Below, piece after piece: positions 1 to 7,838 of a stretch of DNA of 34,082 nt; within the stretch, counting starts at the first letter, position 1; each line of letters opens with the position of its first letter. The notes below the pieces were generated by a model, which saw only the letters and a program-made list of their open reading frames with translations, made no database searches and was not told where the DNA came from. This stretch comes from Flammeovirgaceae bacterium UBA2338. GTDB taxonomy: Bacteria; Bacteroidota; Bacteroidia; Cytophagales; Cyclobacteriaceae. A program made the translations under genes and the position numbers. The stretch spans positions 69,784 to 103,865 of the forward strand of contig DDUM01000068.1 in the NCBI GenBank assembly GCA_002344795.1. Reading direction: 5' to 3'.

Positions 1-539
1 GAGCGTGATACATTTCTCAAAAAACCTTCAGTTACCAGTTTTCGGGTAACAATTGAAGTTGTGCGAATCAATTTTTGCTTGGCATAGCATTTGAAATGGA
101 ACGGATATTGATCAACACTTACCCTGATGCTGTCAAATGTGATTTGCTGGCTAATATTTCCAGATATGATGTTTGAATAGTATCGGTTTTCTTTCAGGTT
201 ATCATATTGGCGTTTCGCGGAAGCGTCCGCCAAGTACAGGGCTTTTGTAGTGTTCGCCTGTATTACCTTATCATCCGGATCAAGGGTAAAAAAATGATAG
301 TGAAACATGCGGACATGATCTTTGGCTTCCACAGGAATATTATCTTTTCGTTCTGCCGACCATGCTTCCAATGCTTTTCCGTTGGACAGGATGTAAATTC
401 TTTCCTGAGTTTCACCTATCAATTGATAACTTTTGAAAACGGTGTAGCAACAAACAATTGCACTACTGGTAATCAATAGAAATGAAAATAGTTTGATGTG
501 TTTGAATGCGGTGTCGATATTTCTTAGTTGCTGGAACAT
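1..539 (-). CDS. traK: Conjugative transposon protein TraK (partial, C-terminus beyond window)
   Basis: This reading frame starts at an ATG (537-539) and stays open to the left edge, giving 179 codons of an incomplete protein. It begins MFQQLRNIDTAFKHIKLFSF and has one N-terminal membrane segment at about residues 17-38. A soluble region follows with the TraK-type stretch HYHFFTLDPDDKVIQANTTK (about residues 82-101) and a downstream AKRQYDNLKENRYY. This fits Bacteroidota TraK, which from its position and single-anchor layout is the likely VirB8-like inner-membrane scaffold of the secretion channel. It lies 53 nt downstream of traJ on the same strand, so it continues the transfer operon. The N-terminus is complete and the last part of the protein is missing only because the window ends. 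I am confident of the family; the VirB8 role is inference. Confidence 0.88.
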   Translation of the reverse strand, partial: MFQQLRNIDTAFKHIKLFSFLLITSSAIVCCYTVFKSYQLIGETQERIYILSNGKALEAWSAERKDNIPVEAKDHVRMFHYHFFTLDPDDKVIQANTTKALYLADASAKRQYDNLKENRYYSNIISGNISQQITFDSIRVSVDQYPFHFKCYAKQKLIRTTSIVTRKLVTEGFLRNVSR

Positions 540-592
540 GAATTAGTTTTTAGTCGATAGTCGTTTAGTCCATAGTAAATCAGAGAGTACCT

Positions 593-1786
593 TTAGGTTT
601 TGCCTGATAGTTTGTCGCGCATGTATCCGGAACCAGAACTTCCCCCTGCCCCAGCACCACCATTTGACGATGAACCTGCATTGCTTACTTGTGAGTTTTG
701 AGTTATTGCGCTTGCCACAGCTCCAGTGCCAGCCATGGTTGTAGCCACGGCAGCACGTGATCCTCCTGTGAACACATTGGATGATTTGTGAAGTAATGCA
801 TACCCACCTCCTGCATGAACAATGTAATTAGCAACGCTAGGAACAGTGAAGTATCCTACAATTCCAATGACCATAAAGATCAGATAAGCGGTATCCGTGG
901 CACTGAAAAAAGTATCGCCATATCGGATCAGCTGTTGAATATCAATCTTCAGCATGTTCTCCTGTATCTTCCCGATGATGCTGCCAAAGATGTTCGCTAC
1001 AGGAAGCCAAAGAAAAACACTAATGTACCTTGCTATCCACACCGTGAGTGTGTGTTGAAACCCATCAAAAACGGCAAAGCCAAAAACCATGGGCCCCAGG
1101 ATGGCCAGCACGATTAGATAAAATGTTCGGATGGTATTAATACAAAGCGCGGCTGCTTCAAAAAGGATGTGCAATATTTCAGACATCCATTGTTTGACCG
1201 TATTGCGGAAATTGTAGGAAGCCTTGGCCATGGCAAACTTGATATCGTTTCCAATTCCATCCAGTGTGCCTTCACCTGTTCCGGCTGGGTGTGTATAACG
1301 ATACCATTTGTCACGGTCTCCGCTTCCATCCGGTCCGATGTACATTTGCCATGCCGGTGTTTTCTTGATGGCTTCCTCTTTGAGTTTTAACAGGTATGCA
1401 ATTGCATTGTTGGAGCCTGTTACCATGGCAGCCGTTCCCGAAACCGTTGGTTTTAGTATACCATTTATTACAGCGATGACATAAGGGAATAACAAAATGC
1501 ATAGACCCAGTGCGAAAGGTCTAAGCAAAGGATAAAAATCTATTGGCTCCGCGTTGGCCAGGTGTCGCCAGACCCTTGAAGAAATATACCACAGCGCTGC
1601 AAAGGCGGCCAGCCCCCGGCCAACCCCGATAAGTTTACTGCTCAACGGCAGCATTTCTGCATACAACTGGTCCAAAACACTTTGCAGGCTATGGATCTCT
1701 CCCGTAAAACTTTGTGCATGTAGTACGCTTGGCAAAAAAGCTATTAGGAGAAATGTTAAAATCGCTCTGAATGGGATATTTTTCAT
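593..1786 (-). CDS. traJ: Conjugative transposon protein TraJ (VirB6-like polytopic channel protein)
   Basis: A 397-aa protein with a signal peptide (MKNIPFRAILTFLLIAFLPS followed by a cleavage-like VLHAQS). Several hydrophobic segments follow at about residues 55-75, 90-110, 215-240, 245-275 and 295-320. The central block with GPMVFGFAVFDGFQHTLTVW and nearby WIARYISVFLWLPVANIFGS is typical of Bacteroidota TraJ. The tail is low complexity, rich in Gly, Ser and Ala (about residues 350-390). The family is an inner-membrane component of the type IV secretion channel and corresponds in position and topology to VirB6. The gene lies 9 nt after the preceding TraI-like gene and before traK, so all are probably co-transcribed. 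The ATG at 1784-1786 places the signal peptide at the very N-terminus, supporting this start. Confidence 0.88.
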   Translation of the reverse strand: MKNIPFRAILTFLLIAFLPSVLHAQSFTGEIHSLQSVLDQLYAEMLPLSSKLIGVGRGLAAFAALWYISSRVWRHLANAEPIDFYPLLRPFALGLCILLFPYVIAVINGILKPTVSGTAAMVTGSNNAIAYLLKLKEEAIKKTPAWQMYIGPDGSGDRDKWYRYTHPAGTGEGTLDGIGNDIKFAMAKASYNFRNTVKQWMSEILHILFEAAALCINTIRTFYLIVLAILGPMVFGFAVFDGFQHTLTVWIARYISVFLWLPVANIFGSIIGKIQENMLKIDIQQLIRYGDTFFSATDTAYLIFMVIGIVGYFTVPSVANYIVHAGGGYALLHKSSNVFTGGSRAAVATTMAGTGAVASAITQNSQVSNAGSSSNGGAGAGGSSGSGYMRDKLSGKT

Positions 1787-1795
1787 GGCAGTTTA

Positions 1796-2422
1796 TTAAT
1801 TCACTCTATAAAGTTGTTGCATGGTTCTTACATCATTACGCGACCTTGCACGCTGAATGGCCAACAGCTGAGTGCTATTGTTAAACGTTCTTAGAAAAAC
1901 CACTTTGTTTTCCATGTCGTAGAATATCCGATCAATGGCTTGCATTCTCTCATCATCGGTCATTCTGAGTTTGGTGGCCGTGATCACCATGATCAGCTCA
2001 TCAATGTTTTGCAGACTTGCTTTGACTAAAAAGGAATAGACATGGCCGAGGTACTCCAACTCTTCTGGTTTGAACCCCGGGTCTTGTCGAAATCGGTTAT
2101 AGGCTCTTTTGTATTCTTTCAGTAATAACTTTTGATAGTCGATGATATAGGGGATGCGCTTATAATTTCTTACTGCGGGGTTGACTGCCATCAATCCATC
2201 AAAAAAGAGTTGGTGAAGTGTATAGTTGCCTTCTGAAATTTTCTTGATGGTGGTGTATCCCCTATCCAGCACTTTGTATCCCCAATACATGTTGTCAAGG
2301 ATTTGTCTGAGTTGATTGAGTTTTTTCCAGTTGATAATGAGTTGTTGCGTCTCGGCTGCCTGGCTGTGTCCTTGGGTTACACTCAATATTGAGCAAAGAA
2401 GTATTGTTAATAGTTTTTTCAT
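1796..2422 (-). CDS. TraI-like periplasmic T4SS protein, third tandem copy
   Basis: A 208-aa protein with a signal peptide (MKKLLTILLCSILSVTQGHS, then QAAE) and a mostly helical body. It shares a C-terminal pattern with its two upstream neighbours: a 'GFKPEELEYLGHVYSFLV' segment (about residues 116-134), then a helix with IDELIMVI, then an M-x-D-D-x-R-x-x-x-I-D motif, then an Arg-rich tail. Bacteroidota proteins of this kind are sometimes labelled TerB-like or TraI-like. Placement between the VirB4-like TraG and VirB6-like TraJ suggests a VirB5-like pilus-tip or periplasmic role, which is inference. The gene is 6 nt from the upstream paralog and 9 nt from traJ. No catalytic motif is visible. 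Confidence 0.72.
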   Translation of the reverse strand: MKKLLTILLCSILSVTQGHSQAAETQQLIINWKKLNQLRQILDNMYWGYKVLDRGYTTIKKISEGNYTLHQLFFDGLMAVNPAVRNYKRIPYIIDYQKLLLKEYKRAYNRFRQDPGFKPEELEYLGHVYSFLVKASLQNIDELIMVITATKLRMTDDERMQAIDRIFYDMENKVVFLRTFNNSTQLLAIQRARSRNDVRTMQQLYRVN

Positions 2423-2428
2423 CGCTTC

Positions 2429-3088
2429 CTAGATTATACCGTTTAGTTTCCTCAAAATCTCGCTTTCCCTTCTATCCTTTTCTCTTTGTCTTTCCAGAAT
2501 CCTTACTTCATTCCCAAACGATTTGACAAAAGCACTTTTATCAAGGGTATCTTCATACAATTGATCTATCCGCCTGATGCGGGCATCGTCTTGCATTTCT
2601 GATTTATCAGCTCGAATTATTGAAAGCAATTCTGATATGGACACATCGGACAAATACAACATGCTGGTGTAGACATCACCAACATACCGCACTTCCTCTG
2701 TAGTAAAGTTTCGATTGTTCTTGCAGAAGTTATGAACCCCTTTCAGGTTGCGAATAATGTAAATCTGAAATGCGATGATGTCAGCGACCTTGGCTGAGTT
2801 GCTGATATGAGGATTTACTTTGCTCAGGGATCCAAAAAAATCCCGATGAAGGTTAAAGTCACCATTCTTAATATTATAAACTGTCGTAAGCCCCCTGTAA
2901 GCTATTGTGATTCCCTTCTTAAGAAACTCCAGGTGAGCTTGCAGGGCAGCTATCTGCTGATAGTGGTATTTTTTTTGAGTCTTTTTCTGTTTAAACCATT
3001 CGTTCCAGGTTTGGGCTGTTGAACTCAGTTGTACACAAAGGATTAAGCTTAATATTATGGTTGGTATTCGCATCGTCTTGAATTCCAT
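2429..3088 (-). CDS. TraI-like periplasmic T4SS protein, second tandem copy
   Basis: Second of three consecutive TraI-like genes. Starting from MEFKTMRIPT gives about 219 aa, with a hydrophobic signal peptide ending near SSTAQ. An ATG at 3142 would add 18 polar residues ahead of the signal peptide and overlap the previous gene, so I prefer 3088; 3073 is also possible. The mature part is helical. It repeats the family pattern: TTEEVRYVGDVYTSMLYLSD, then SISELLSIIRA, then an M-x-D-D-A-R-x-x-x-I-D motif, and an Arg/Glu-rich C-terminus. The likely role is the same as its neighbours: an exported component of the conjugation channel or pilus tip. This is inferred from order only. Confidence 0.7.
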   Translation of the reverse strand: MEFKTMRIPTIILSLILCVQLSSTAQTWNEWFKQKKTQKKYHYQQIAALQAHLEFLKKGITIAYRGLTTVYNIKNGDFNLHRDFFGSLSKVNPHISNSAKVADIIAFQIYIIRNLKGVHNFCKNNRNFTTEEVRYVGDVYTSMLYLSDVSISELLSIIRADKSEMQDDARIRRIDQLYEDTLDKSAFVKSFGNEVRILERQREKDRRESEILRKLNGII

Positions 3089-3125
3089 TTTAATGAGGTG
3101 ATGTGATAATGTGTTGATGTATCGA

Positions 3126-3824
3126 TTAAGGGTTAAGACCATATAATTTCTTTATGGATTCGATTTCGTGTTCGTCCTTAGCCCTATTGAGGCTCAGTTG
3201 AATATTTTGATTGTTGAATTGCTGGAGGTCTGTATAGTTTTGCTCAACTCGCTCTCCTGCCTCATTGATCAATTCCAAACGCTTTGCATCAGACATCTGC
3301 GTTCTGAAGGAATTGATAATCAAAAGCAACTGATCAAGATTGTTTACACTTTCATCCAGAATGCCTGTATAGACATAATACATATAGTCGATTTCAGCCT
3401 TAGTGAAGTGTTTGTCCCTATTGATCATGCCCCAGGTGAAACGGTACTGTTCCACGATCTGCTTTTGACGCTGTAGGATGAGACTTATTCGTTTGTAGGT
3501 GGAGATTGTGTTCCTGACCTTCCACAATTCATCATAGTATTTCTTATAGAGGGTTCTTTGTCTTTCAGTCCATTGCGCTATCTCCGTGAGCTTGAATTGT
3601 GACAGTTTATTCTCCAATACTTTCTGGGCATTCTGAAGCCAGATGGTTTTGTTTTGGAGACGCTGGATCATGAGGTCAATCGCGCGCAAGACTTTAGCCA
3701 CACCTTTCTTGATTAGTTCAATAATCCACAACGGAATGGCTGCCTGCGTTGGCTGAGGCGGAACAACCACTAAACTGATTGTTGTGAAAATCGTGATATA
3801 CAGTATCCTTTTGATTCGGTTCAT
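3126..3824 (-). CDS. traI: Conjugative transposon protein TraI-like, first tandem copy
   Basis: About 232 aa when started at MNRIKRILYITIF (ATG 3822-3824). That start gives a clean signal peptide and leaves 7 nt after the traG stop. A longer in-frame start at 3893 would overlap traG by about 60 nt and put charged residues before the signal, so it is unlikely. The mature protein begins AAIPLWIIELIKKGVAKVLR and is rich in long amphipathic helices (about residues 45-130). Its C-terminal part has the pattern shared with the next two genes (FTKAEIDYMYYVYTGILDES, then NLDQLLLII, then M-x-D-A-x-R). This is the copy most like what is annotated TraI in Sphingobacteria-type elements. A VirB5-like position in the operon suggests an exported pilus-associated role. 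Confidence 0.74.
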   Translation of the reverse strand: MNRIKRILYITIFTTISLVVVPPQPTQAAIPLWIIELIKKGVAKVLRAIDLMIQRLQNKTIWLQNAQKVLENKLSQFKLTEIAQWTERQRTLYKKYYDELWKVRNTISTYKRISLILQRQKQIVEQYRFTWGMINRDKHFTKAEIDYMYYVYTGILDESVNNLDQLLLIINSFRTQMSDAKRLELINEAGERVEQNYTDLQQFNNQNIQLSLNRAKDEHEIESIKKLYGLNP

Positions 3825-3831
3825 TATTGTA

Positions 3832-6339
3832 TCAAGTTTTGCCTGTTCGCATGTCGTTGGCCAATTCAGCGATTCCTTTTCGCAGATCTCCATTCCTCTT
3901 TTTGGCGTACGACTGCACTTTCATCTTTTCTGATTCTTCCGTGGTGTAAGCCAGATATTCTTCGAGTGAAACTTCTGTTGCGTATACTTTGGATAGCATG
4001 CCTCCCAGACTAATAAAAACTTCCTTGTACTTTCTTGCAGGATCGTTGCTCTTATTAATGGAGAGAACCAGTGCCTTTTCCTTCTCTGTGAGGCCCAGTA
4101 ACTCCTGTATCTGGTCAAACTTGTTTTGATACTTGCTTTGGTCTAATAAGATTTTACAATCGGAATTGTTAATTATGGCCTGTTTGACTATCGGAGAACT
4201 AATGATGTCCTCTACCTCCTGTGTGACTACAATCGCCTCGCCATAGAATTTGCGTACCGTTTTAAACAAGTACTTTATGTATTCGGCCATACCCTCTCTC
4301 GCGATTGCTTTCCATGCCTCTTCAATCAGAATCATTTTACGAACGCCCTTCAGCTTGCGCATTTTGGAAATGAACACTTCCATAATAATGATCGTCACAA
4401 CAGGAAATAGAATGGGGTGATCCTTGATGTTATCCAATTCAAAGACAATGAAGCGTTCTTTTAAAAGATCAAGGTTTTCAGTGGCGTTTAACAAATAATC
4501 AAACTCTCCTCCTTTGTAATAAGGACGGAGCACATAAAGGAAATTTTCAACATCGAAGTCTTTCTCCTTTACTTTGTCTTCCTTCAGAATGGTAACGAAC
4601 TCCTTTTTCAGGAATTCGTAGAACGTATTGAAGCACGGAAATAATTCACTGTTCGTTGCCAGTTGTTCGTAGTAGAGTTTAAGTGCAATAGACAAGGCTA
4701 CGTACTCTGAACGATTGAAGGTCTCATCATCTTTTTTCCAAAGCGCCAGCAACAAGGTTTTGATGCTTTCTTTTTTCTCTGTATCCAGTGTGTCTCCTTC
4801 ACCTATGTAGAATGGATTGAATCTAATTGGATTCGCTTCATCGTAAGTGAAGTAATATCCATTCACCAAATCACACAGTCCTTTGTAGGAATGGCCTACG
4901 TCCACGAGCACGACATGAGTCCCCTGCTCATAATAACTACGGACCATGTGATTGGTGAAGAATGATTTGCCGCTGCCTGAAGGCCCAAGAATAAATTTGT
5001 TACGATTTGTACAGATGCCTTTCTTTACAGGCTCATCCGAAATATCTACGTGAACCGGTTTGCCAGTTAGTCTATCGCCTAAACGAATTCCCACAGGACT
5101 TAGAGAAGATTGATAACTAGTCTCAAGGTTGAGAAAACAGGTAGCTTGTTCTCCGAAAGTGTCGAAGGTATCATTCATTGGAAAGTCCGCTTCATTGCCG
5201 GGAAGACCTGCCCAGAATATTTGAGGAGTTCCGTCTGTCTCCTGTCTGGCCACCGAATCCATCTGCGCAAAAGCAGAGGACACCTGGGTCTTTAGTTCTT
5301 TCAATTCGGTTTTGTTGTCTGTCCAAACCAAAATGTTGAAATGCGCTTTGACAGGAAGTTTTTGTGACGTGATCGCCTCGTTTAAGAAATCGTTGGTGGC
5401 ATCTCTACTGATGGCATTCTCTCTGGAATAGGTCGCCAATGATTGTAACCTAAGTCGTTTACTTTCTAGTTGCTTGACCGTTTTGTGTGCATCCTCAATA
5501 AATATGTACTGATTGAAAATGTGGTTGCATGGCAATAGCTGACCTAAGGGTGATGCAAAGCCAATGCTGAACTTGGTTTTATCCGTAGAATATTTGTCAT
5601 AGTTAATTCTCGAACCGCAAAGTGACGGGAGATCTTCCACATCTGCCAGTGAATACAACTGACAATGCTGATCGCCTACTCTCAACTCATCCTTAAAATG
5701 GATGTCTTTGATCATAGCTTGATCGGTGTCAGAAAGTAGAAAGGTGTAGCGCTCTAGCAGTCCTACCTTCGTCCCGATAGCCTTCGGGACTCCGGCAGGC
5801 CTACCAGGTTTTTGAACAGTTCCCGTTAAGTCGTCACTTGATAATTTCTCTAAATGCACAAAACCACTGTCTCCTAATATTCTCTCCATCTGCCCGGCAC
5901 CATCCAAAAATTCCTGCATTCGTTGTGGGTTCAGTGGACCTTCAGGTACAATGCTTCTTCTTATCAGGTTGGAGAAAACAGAACTGGATGGCTTTCTGTT
6001 AATCGCTTTGCGCGTGATCATCAAATAACACTGATGATCAAGGTACGGCCGCTCATTAAAGAAGCGTTCACTTGACCTTGACAAAAAAGAGCTGTCTTTC
6101 CCCTCAAAGTCAGGTTGGTGTTTTCTGGAAATAAACCAATCCTGTTTGTGGAAGACCGAGTGATTGGGTAGTACCTTGATCGCTTTGACTAATATTTGAT
6201 GGAAGGCCTCATATTCCTGATCCGACAACGTGAATATTTCAGGAAGTGTGATTTTGTACGCTATTGTTATATCTCCCTGTTTTGAAAGGATACAATCGTC
6301 TTCTACTTTATAAATGGGGAATACTTTTGAAAAGTCCAC
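3832..6339 (-). CDS. traG: Conjugation system ATPase TraG (VirB4 family)
   Basis: An 835-aa AAA+ ATPase that powers assembly of, or transfer through, the conjugation channel from the cytoplasmic face. Visible motifs are the Walker A GPSGSGKS at residues 452-459, followed by VLVDVGHSYKGL, and a Walker B MILIEEAW beginning at residue 669. A VVTQEVEDI stretch follows. The N-terminal domain (about 1-400) carries the TraG-type segment with CNHIFNQYIFIED. Length is normal for the family. The gene lies 26 nt after traF and 7 nt before traI, inside the minus-strand operon. One oddity is that residues around 180-195 (KPGRPAGVPKAIGTK) are encoded by a GC-rich palindromic element, listed separately. It looks like an in-frame insertion between the family's N-terminal segments. 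Confidence 0.93.
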   Translation of the reverse strand: MDFSKVFPIYKVEDDCILSKQGDITIAYKITLPEIFTLSDQEYEAFHQILVKAIKVLPNHSVFHKQDWFISRKHQPDFEGKDSSFLSRSSERFFNERPYLDHQCYLMITRKAINRKPSSSVFSNLIRRSIVPEGPLNPQRMQEFLDGAGQMERILGDSGFVHLEKLSSDDLTGTVQKPGRPAGVPKAIGTKVGLLERYTFLLSDTDQAMIKDIHFKDELRVGDQHCQLYSLADVEDLPSLCGSRINYDKYSTDKTKFSIGFASPLGQLLPCNHIFNQYIFIEDAHKTVKQLESKRLRLQSLATYSRENAISRDATNDFLNEAITSQKLPVKAHFNILVWTDNKTELKELKTQVSSAFAQMDSVARQETDGTPQIFWAGLPGNEADFPMNDTFDTFGEQATCFLNLETSYQSSLSPVGIRLGDRLTGKPVHVDISDEPVKKGICTNRNKFILGPSGSGKSFFTNHMVRSYYEQGTHVVLVDVGHSYKGLCDLVNGYYFTYDEANPIRFNPFYIGEGDTLDTEKKESIKTLLLALWKKDDETFNRSEYVALSIALKLYYEQLATNSELFPCFNTFYEFLKKEFVTILKEDKVKEKDFDVENFLYVLRPYYKGGEFDYLLNATENLDLLKERFIVFELDNIKDHPILFPVVTIIIMEVFISKMRKLKGVRKMILIEEAWKAIAREGMAEYIKYLFKTVRKFYGEAIVVTQEVEDIISSPIVKQAIINNSDCKILLDQSKYQNKFDQIQELLGLTEKEKALVLSINKSNDPARKYKEVFISLGGMLSKVYATEVSLEEYLAYTTEESEKMKVQSYAKKRNGDLRKGIAELANDMRTGKT
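5771..5790. repeat. GC-rich palindromic element inside traG
   Basis: GTCCCGA (5771-5777) and TCGGGAC (5784-5790) form a perfect 7-bp stem around the loop TAGCCT. Just to the right, AGGCCT is central to a second short palindrome (GGCAGGCCTACC, 5794-5805). The element is translated in frame in traG as part of PAGVPKAIGT. A related but imperfect hairpin (CCGAT-CAGT-ATCGG, then GAC) occurs at 27330-27346 in non-coding DNA beside tRNA-Lys. Such TCCCGATA-type palindromes are, from general knowledge, frequent dispersed repeats in Bacteroidota genomes. Confidence 0.6.
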
Positions 6340-6365
6340 TTTGGATAGTTGTTAGTTTTGCGTTC

Positions 6366-6701
6366 TTAGTTTTTAGTAGTAGAGGTTTGAAGATTTAAGA
6401 AAGTGTTTCGTGTAGATACTTTCAGAAATACAGGAAGGCTTCCTTTCGCCATTTTCTTCAGTAGTCCATACTGACCATATTTGTCACTCATGCGGTACAC
6501 CGTCATGAACAAGATCCCTCCAAGGATTGCGGTTAGCACCAGGCAAATGAACATGTTGACACCTATTATATAGAGTACCGCAAACAGAATGAGAAGCCCG
6601 ATTAGTCCCACTGCCAGATAGGCAATGTACTGGGCCTTCAACCCTTTGAACTCAATGGGCTTATTAATGCCTTTGTTGATTTTGTAAACGCTGGCTCCCA
6701 T
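6366..6701 (-). CDS. traF: Conjugative transposon protein TraF (VirB3-like, DUF4133)
   Basis: A 111-aa protein starting MGASVYKINKGINKPIEFKG. Two adjacent membrane segments lie at about residues 25-65 (YIAYLAVGLIGLLILFAVLY and then FICLVLTAILGGILF), followed by a basic tail. This is the Bacteroidota TraF/DUF4133 pattern and resembles VirB3, a small membrane protein working with the VirB4 ATPase. The start ATG at 6699-6701 shares one base with the TGA stop of traE, indicating translational coupling. A longer open frame to 6809 is only the overlap with traE read in another frame. traG follows 26 nt downstream. Confidence 0.85.
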   Translation of the reverse strand: MGASVYKINKGINKPIEFKGLKAQYIAYLAVGLIGLLILFAVLYIIGVNMFICLVLTAILGGILFMTVYRMSDKYGQYGLLKKMAKGSLPVFLKVSTRNTFLNLQTSTTKN

Positions 6702-7030
6702 CAGACACCAAAGAATGATCGAAGAACGGTGGCTACAATTACCAGGAAGACACAACTGCCAAACCATGCGGCTGCTACTTTGCCCGTATCCGGGTCCCCG
6801 CTGTTCCATTTTTGATAAACTTTCACCGCTCCGACCAATCCCAACAATGCACCAATGGCATACATCAGGCTAGTGCCTGTGGTGAAGTAGCTTCTGATTC
6901 GCATGGTTGCTTCGGTGATACCCGCATTTCCATCCTGTGCATTGGCGAGGCCGACCGTGAGCAGATAGATCACCATGGCAAGGCCAAGTGCTTTTCCTCT
7001 CTTTACTGTGAATTGAAATAGTCTTTGCAT
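6701..7030 (-). CDS. traE: Conjugative transposon protein TraE (VirB2/pilin-like, DUF4134)
   Basis: A 109-aa protein with an N-terminal signal or membrane segment (about residues 12-30, ending ANAQDG). A short linker (ITEATMRIRSYFTTG) leads to two hydrophobic helices at about residues 53-70 and 87-105. This is the DUF4134/TraE layout. With TraF and TraG following, the order matches VirB2-VirB3-VirB4, so TraE is the probable pilin-like subunit; this is inference by position and topology. It is the second gene of the minus-strand operon, 24 nt after the 195-aa membrane protein, and its stop overlaps the traF start. Confidence 0.86.
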   Translation of the reverse strand: MQRLFQFTVKRGKALGLAMVIYLLTVGLANAQDGNAGITEATMRIRSYFTTGTSLMYAIGALLGLVGAVKVYQKWNSGDPDTGKVAAAWFGSCVFLVIVATVLRSFFGV

Positions 7031-7054
7031 AAAATATTTGGTTTTATATGGTTG

Positions 7055-7642
7055 CTATTGATGTTGATTTGATTGATCCATTATTTGCGGCCACCACGAA
7101 TTGATCTCGCCTGGTTCAATCTGGAATTCGTATTGGGCTTTAAAAGAATTGTAGATGCTTTGATTAATTTCTTTCTGGTAGGGCGTCCCTATGAAATGAG
7201 CATAGCGAGAAAGGAGTGACTGAAAAAGGGAGACAACTTCTTCCTTGTTATTGCCCGATACTATCTGAGTTAGTGCGTCTACTTCTTCAGTAATATTCTG
7301 TATAGACTTTCTTCTACTATCCTCCAATTCATCGAATACCTGGATGGATTCTTCTGCCACTTCATTGGCACTGAATGCCAACTGATCAACTTCTATCTTC
7401 TCTTCGCGTGGAACATTCTGTTGGTCGTGTGTTTCATATCTCACCTTACCCATGAGATCATCCGTGTCGTTTGATTCGCTTTGATACTGGATGGTCTCTC
7501 CAGCGGAAGTGCCGAATTGCCTTTGCTTGAATATGTTGGCGATTTCGCTACTGAAGAGTAACAACGTGGTGACTAAATAGTACCCTACAATTAGCAGGGT
7601 AATTGCCGATAGGTATTCTTGCCAGGAAATTGATTCGAACAT
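7055..7642 (-). CDS. Single-pass membrane protein at the head of the transfer operon, unknown function
   Basis: A 195-aa protein with one N-terminal membrane helix (about residues 10-31, YLSAITLLIVGYYLVTTLLL) and an acidic, polar remainder rich in Glu, Asp and Gln (about 45-195). The C-terminal half may form coiled or helical bundles (LTQIVSGNNKEEVVSLFQSL). I do not recognise a family. It is the first gene of the TraE-F-G-I-J-K operon, 24 nt ahead of traE, so a role in the secretion channel is likely from position alone. The next gene upstream is divergent. It could be a substrate- or regulator-binding accessory protein, but nothing in the sequence proves it. Confidence 0.62.
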   Translation of the reverse strand: MFESISWQEYLSAITLLIVGYYLVTTLLLFSSEIANIFKQRQFGTSAGETIQYQSESNDTDDLMGKVRYETHDQQNVPREEKIEVDQLAFSANEVAEESIQVFDELEDSRRKSIQNITEEVDALTQIVSGNNKEEVVSLFQSLLSRYAHFIGTPYQKEINQSIYNSFKAQYEFQIEPGEINSWWPQIMDQSNQHQ

Positions 7643-7699
7643 AGCCTCTGTTTTTGATTACAGAAGCGAAGGTGTAGGCTACCTAAATAAGATATTCAC

Positions 7700-7719
7700 A
7701 AGATGGGGTGAAGATGGGG
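7700..7719. repeat. Tandem AAGATGGGG repeat upstream of the transfer operon
   Basis: AAGATGGGG occurs at 7700-7708 and 7711-7719, one helical turn apart (11 bp), followed by AAGATTTTTTGG. It lies in the 196-bp divergent intergenic region between the transfer operon start (7642) and the RES-type gene (7839). The phase and location fit a regulator-binding site, but no regulator can be assigned. No clear -33/-7 promoter pair is visible in this region. Confidence 0.3.
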
Positions 7720-7838
7720 AAGATTTTTTGGAATCAGTTTCTTACGAGGGCAGCGACATCTATCTATATATTTCGATTGCCAATACTTTTTACGCCTCAA
7801 AAATAAAATAATATGACAGGATAAACCTAAATTGAATT

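Noticed and set aside
1796..2422. Tellurite resistance (TerB) function for the TraI-like proteins
   Set aside because: Context in a type IV secretion operon, signal peptides and tandem paralogy point to a transfer role. The TerB label is a weak similarity name.
3825..3893. Longer N-terminus for the first TraI-like protein
   Set aside because: It overlaps traG, adds charged residues ahead of a clear signal peptide, and a better ATG lies at 3824.
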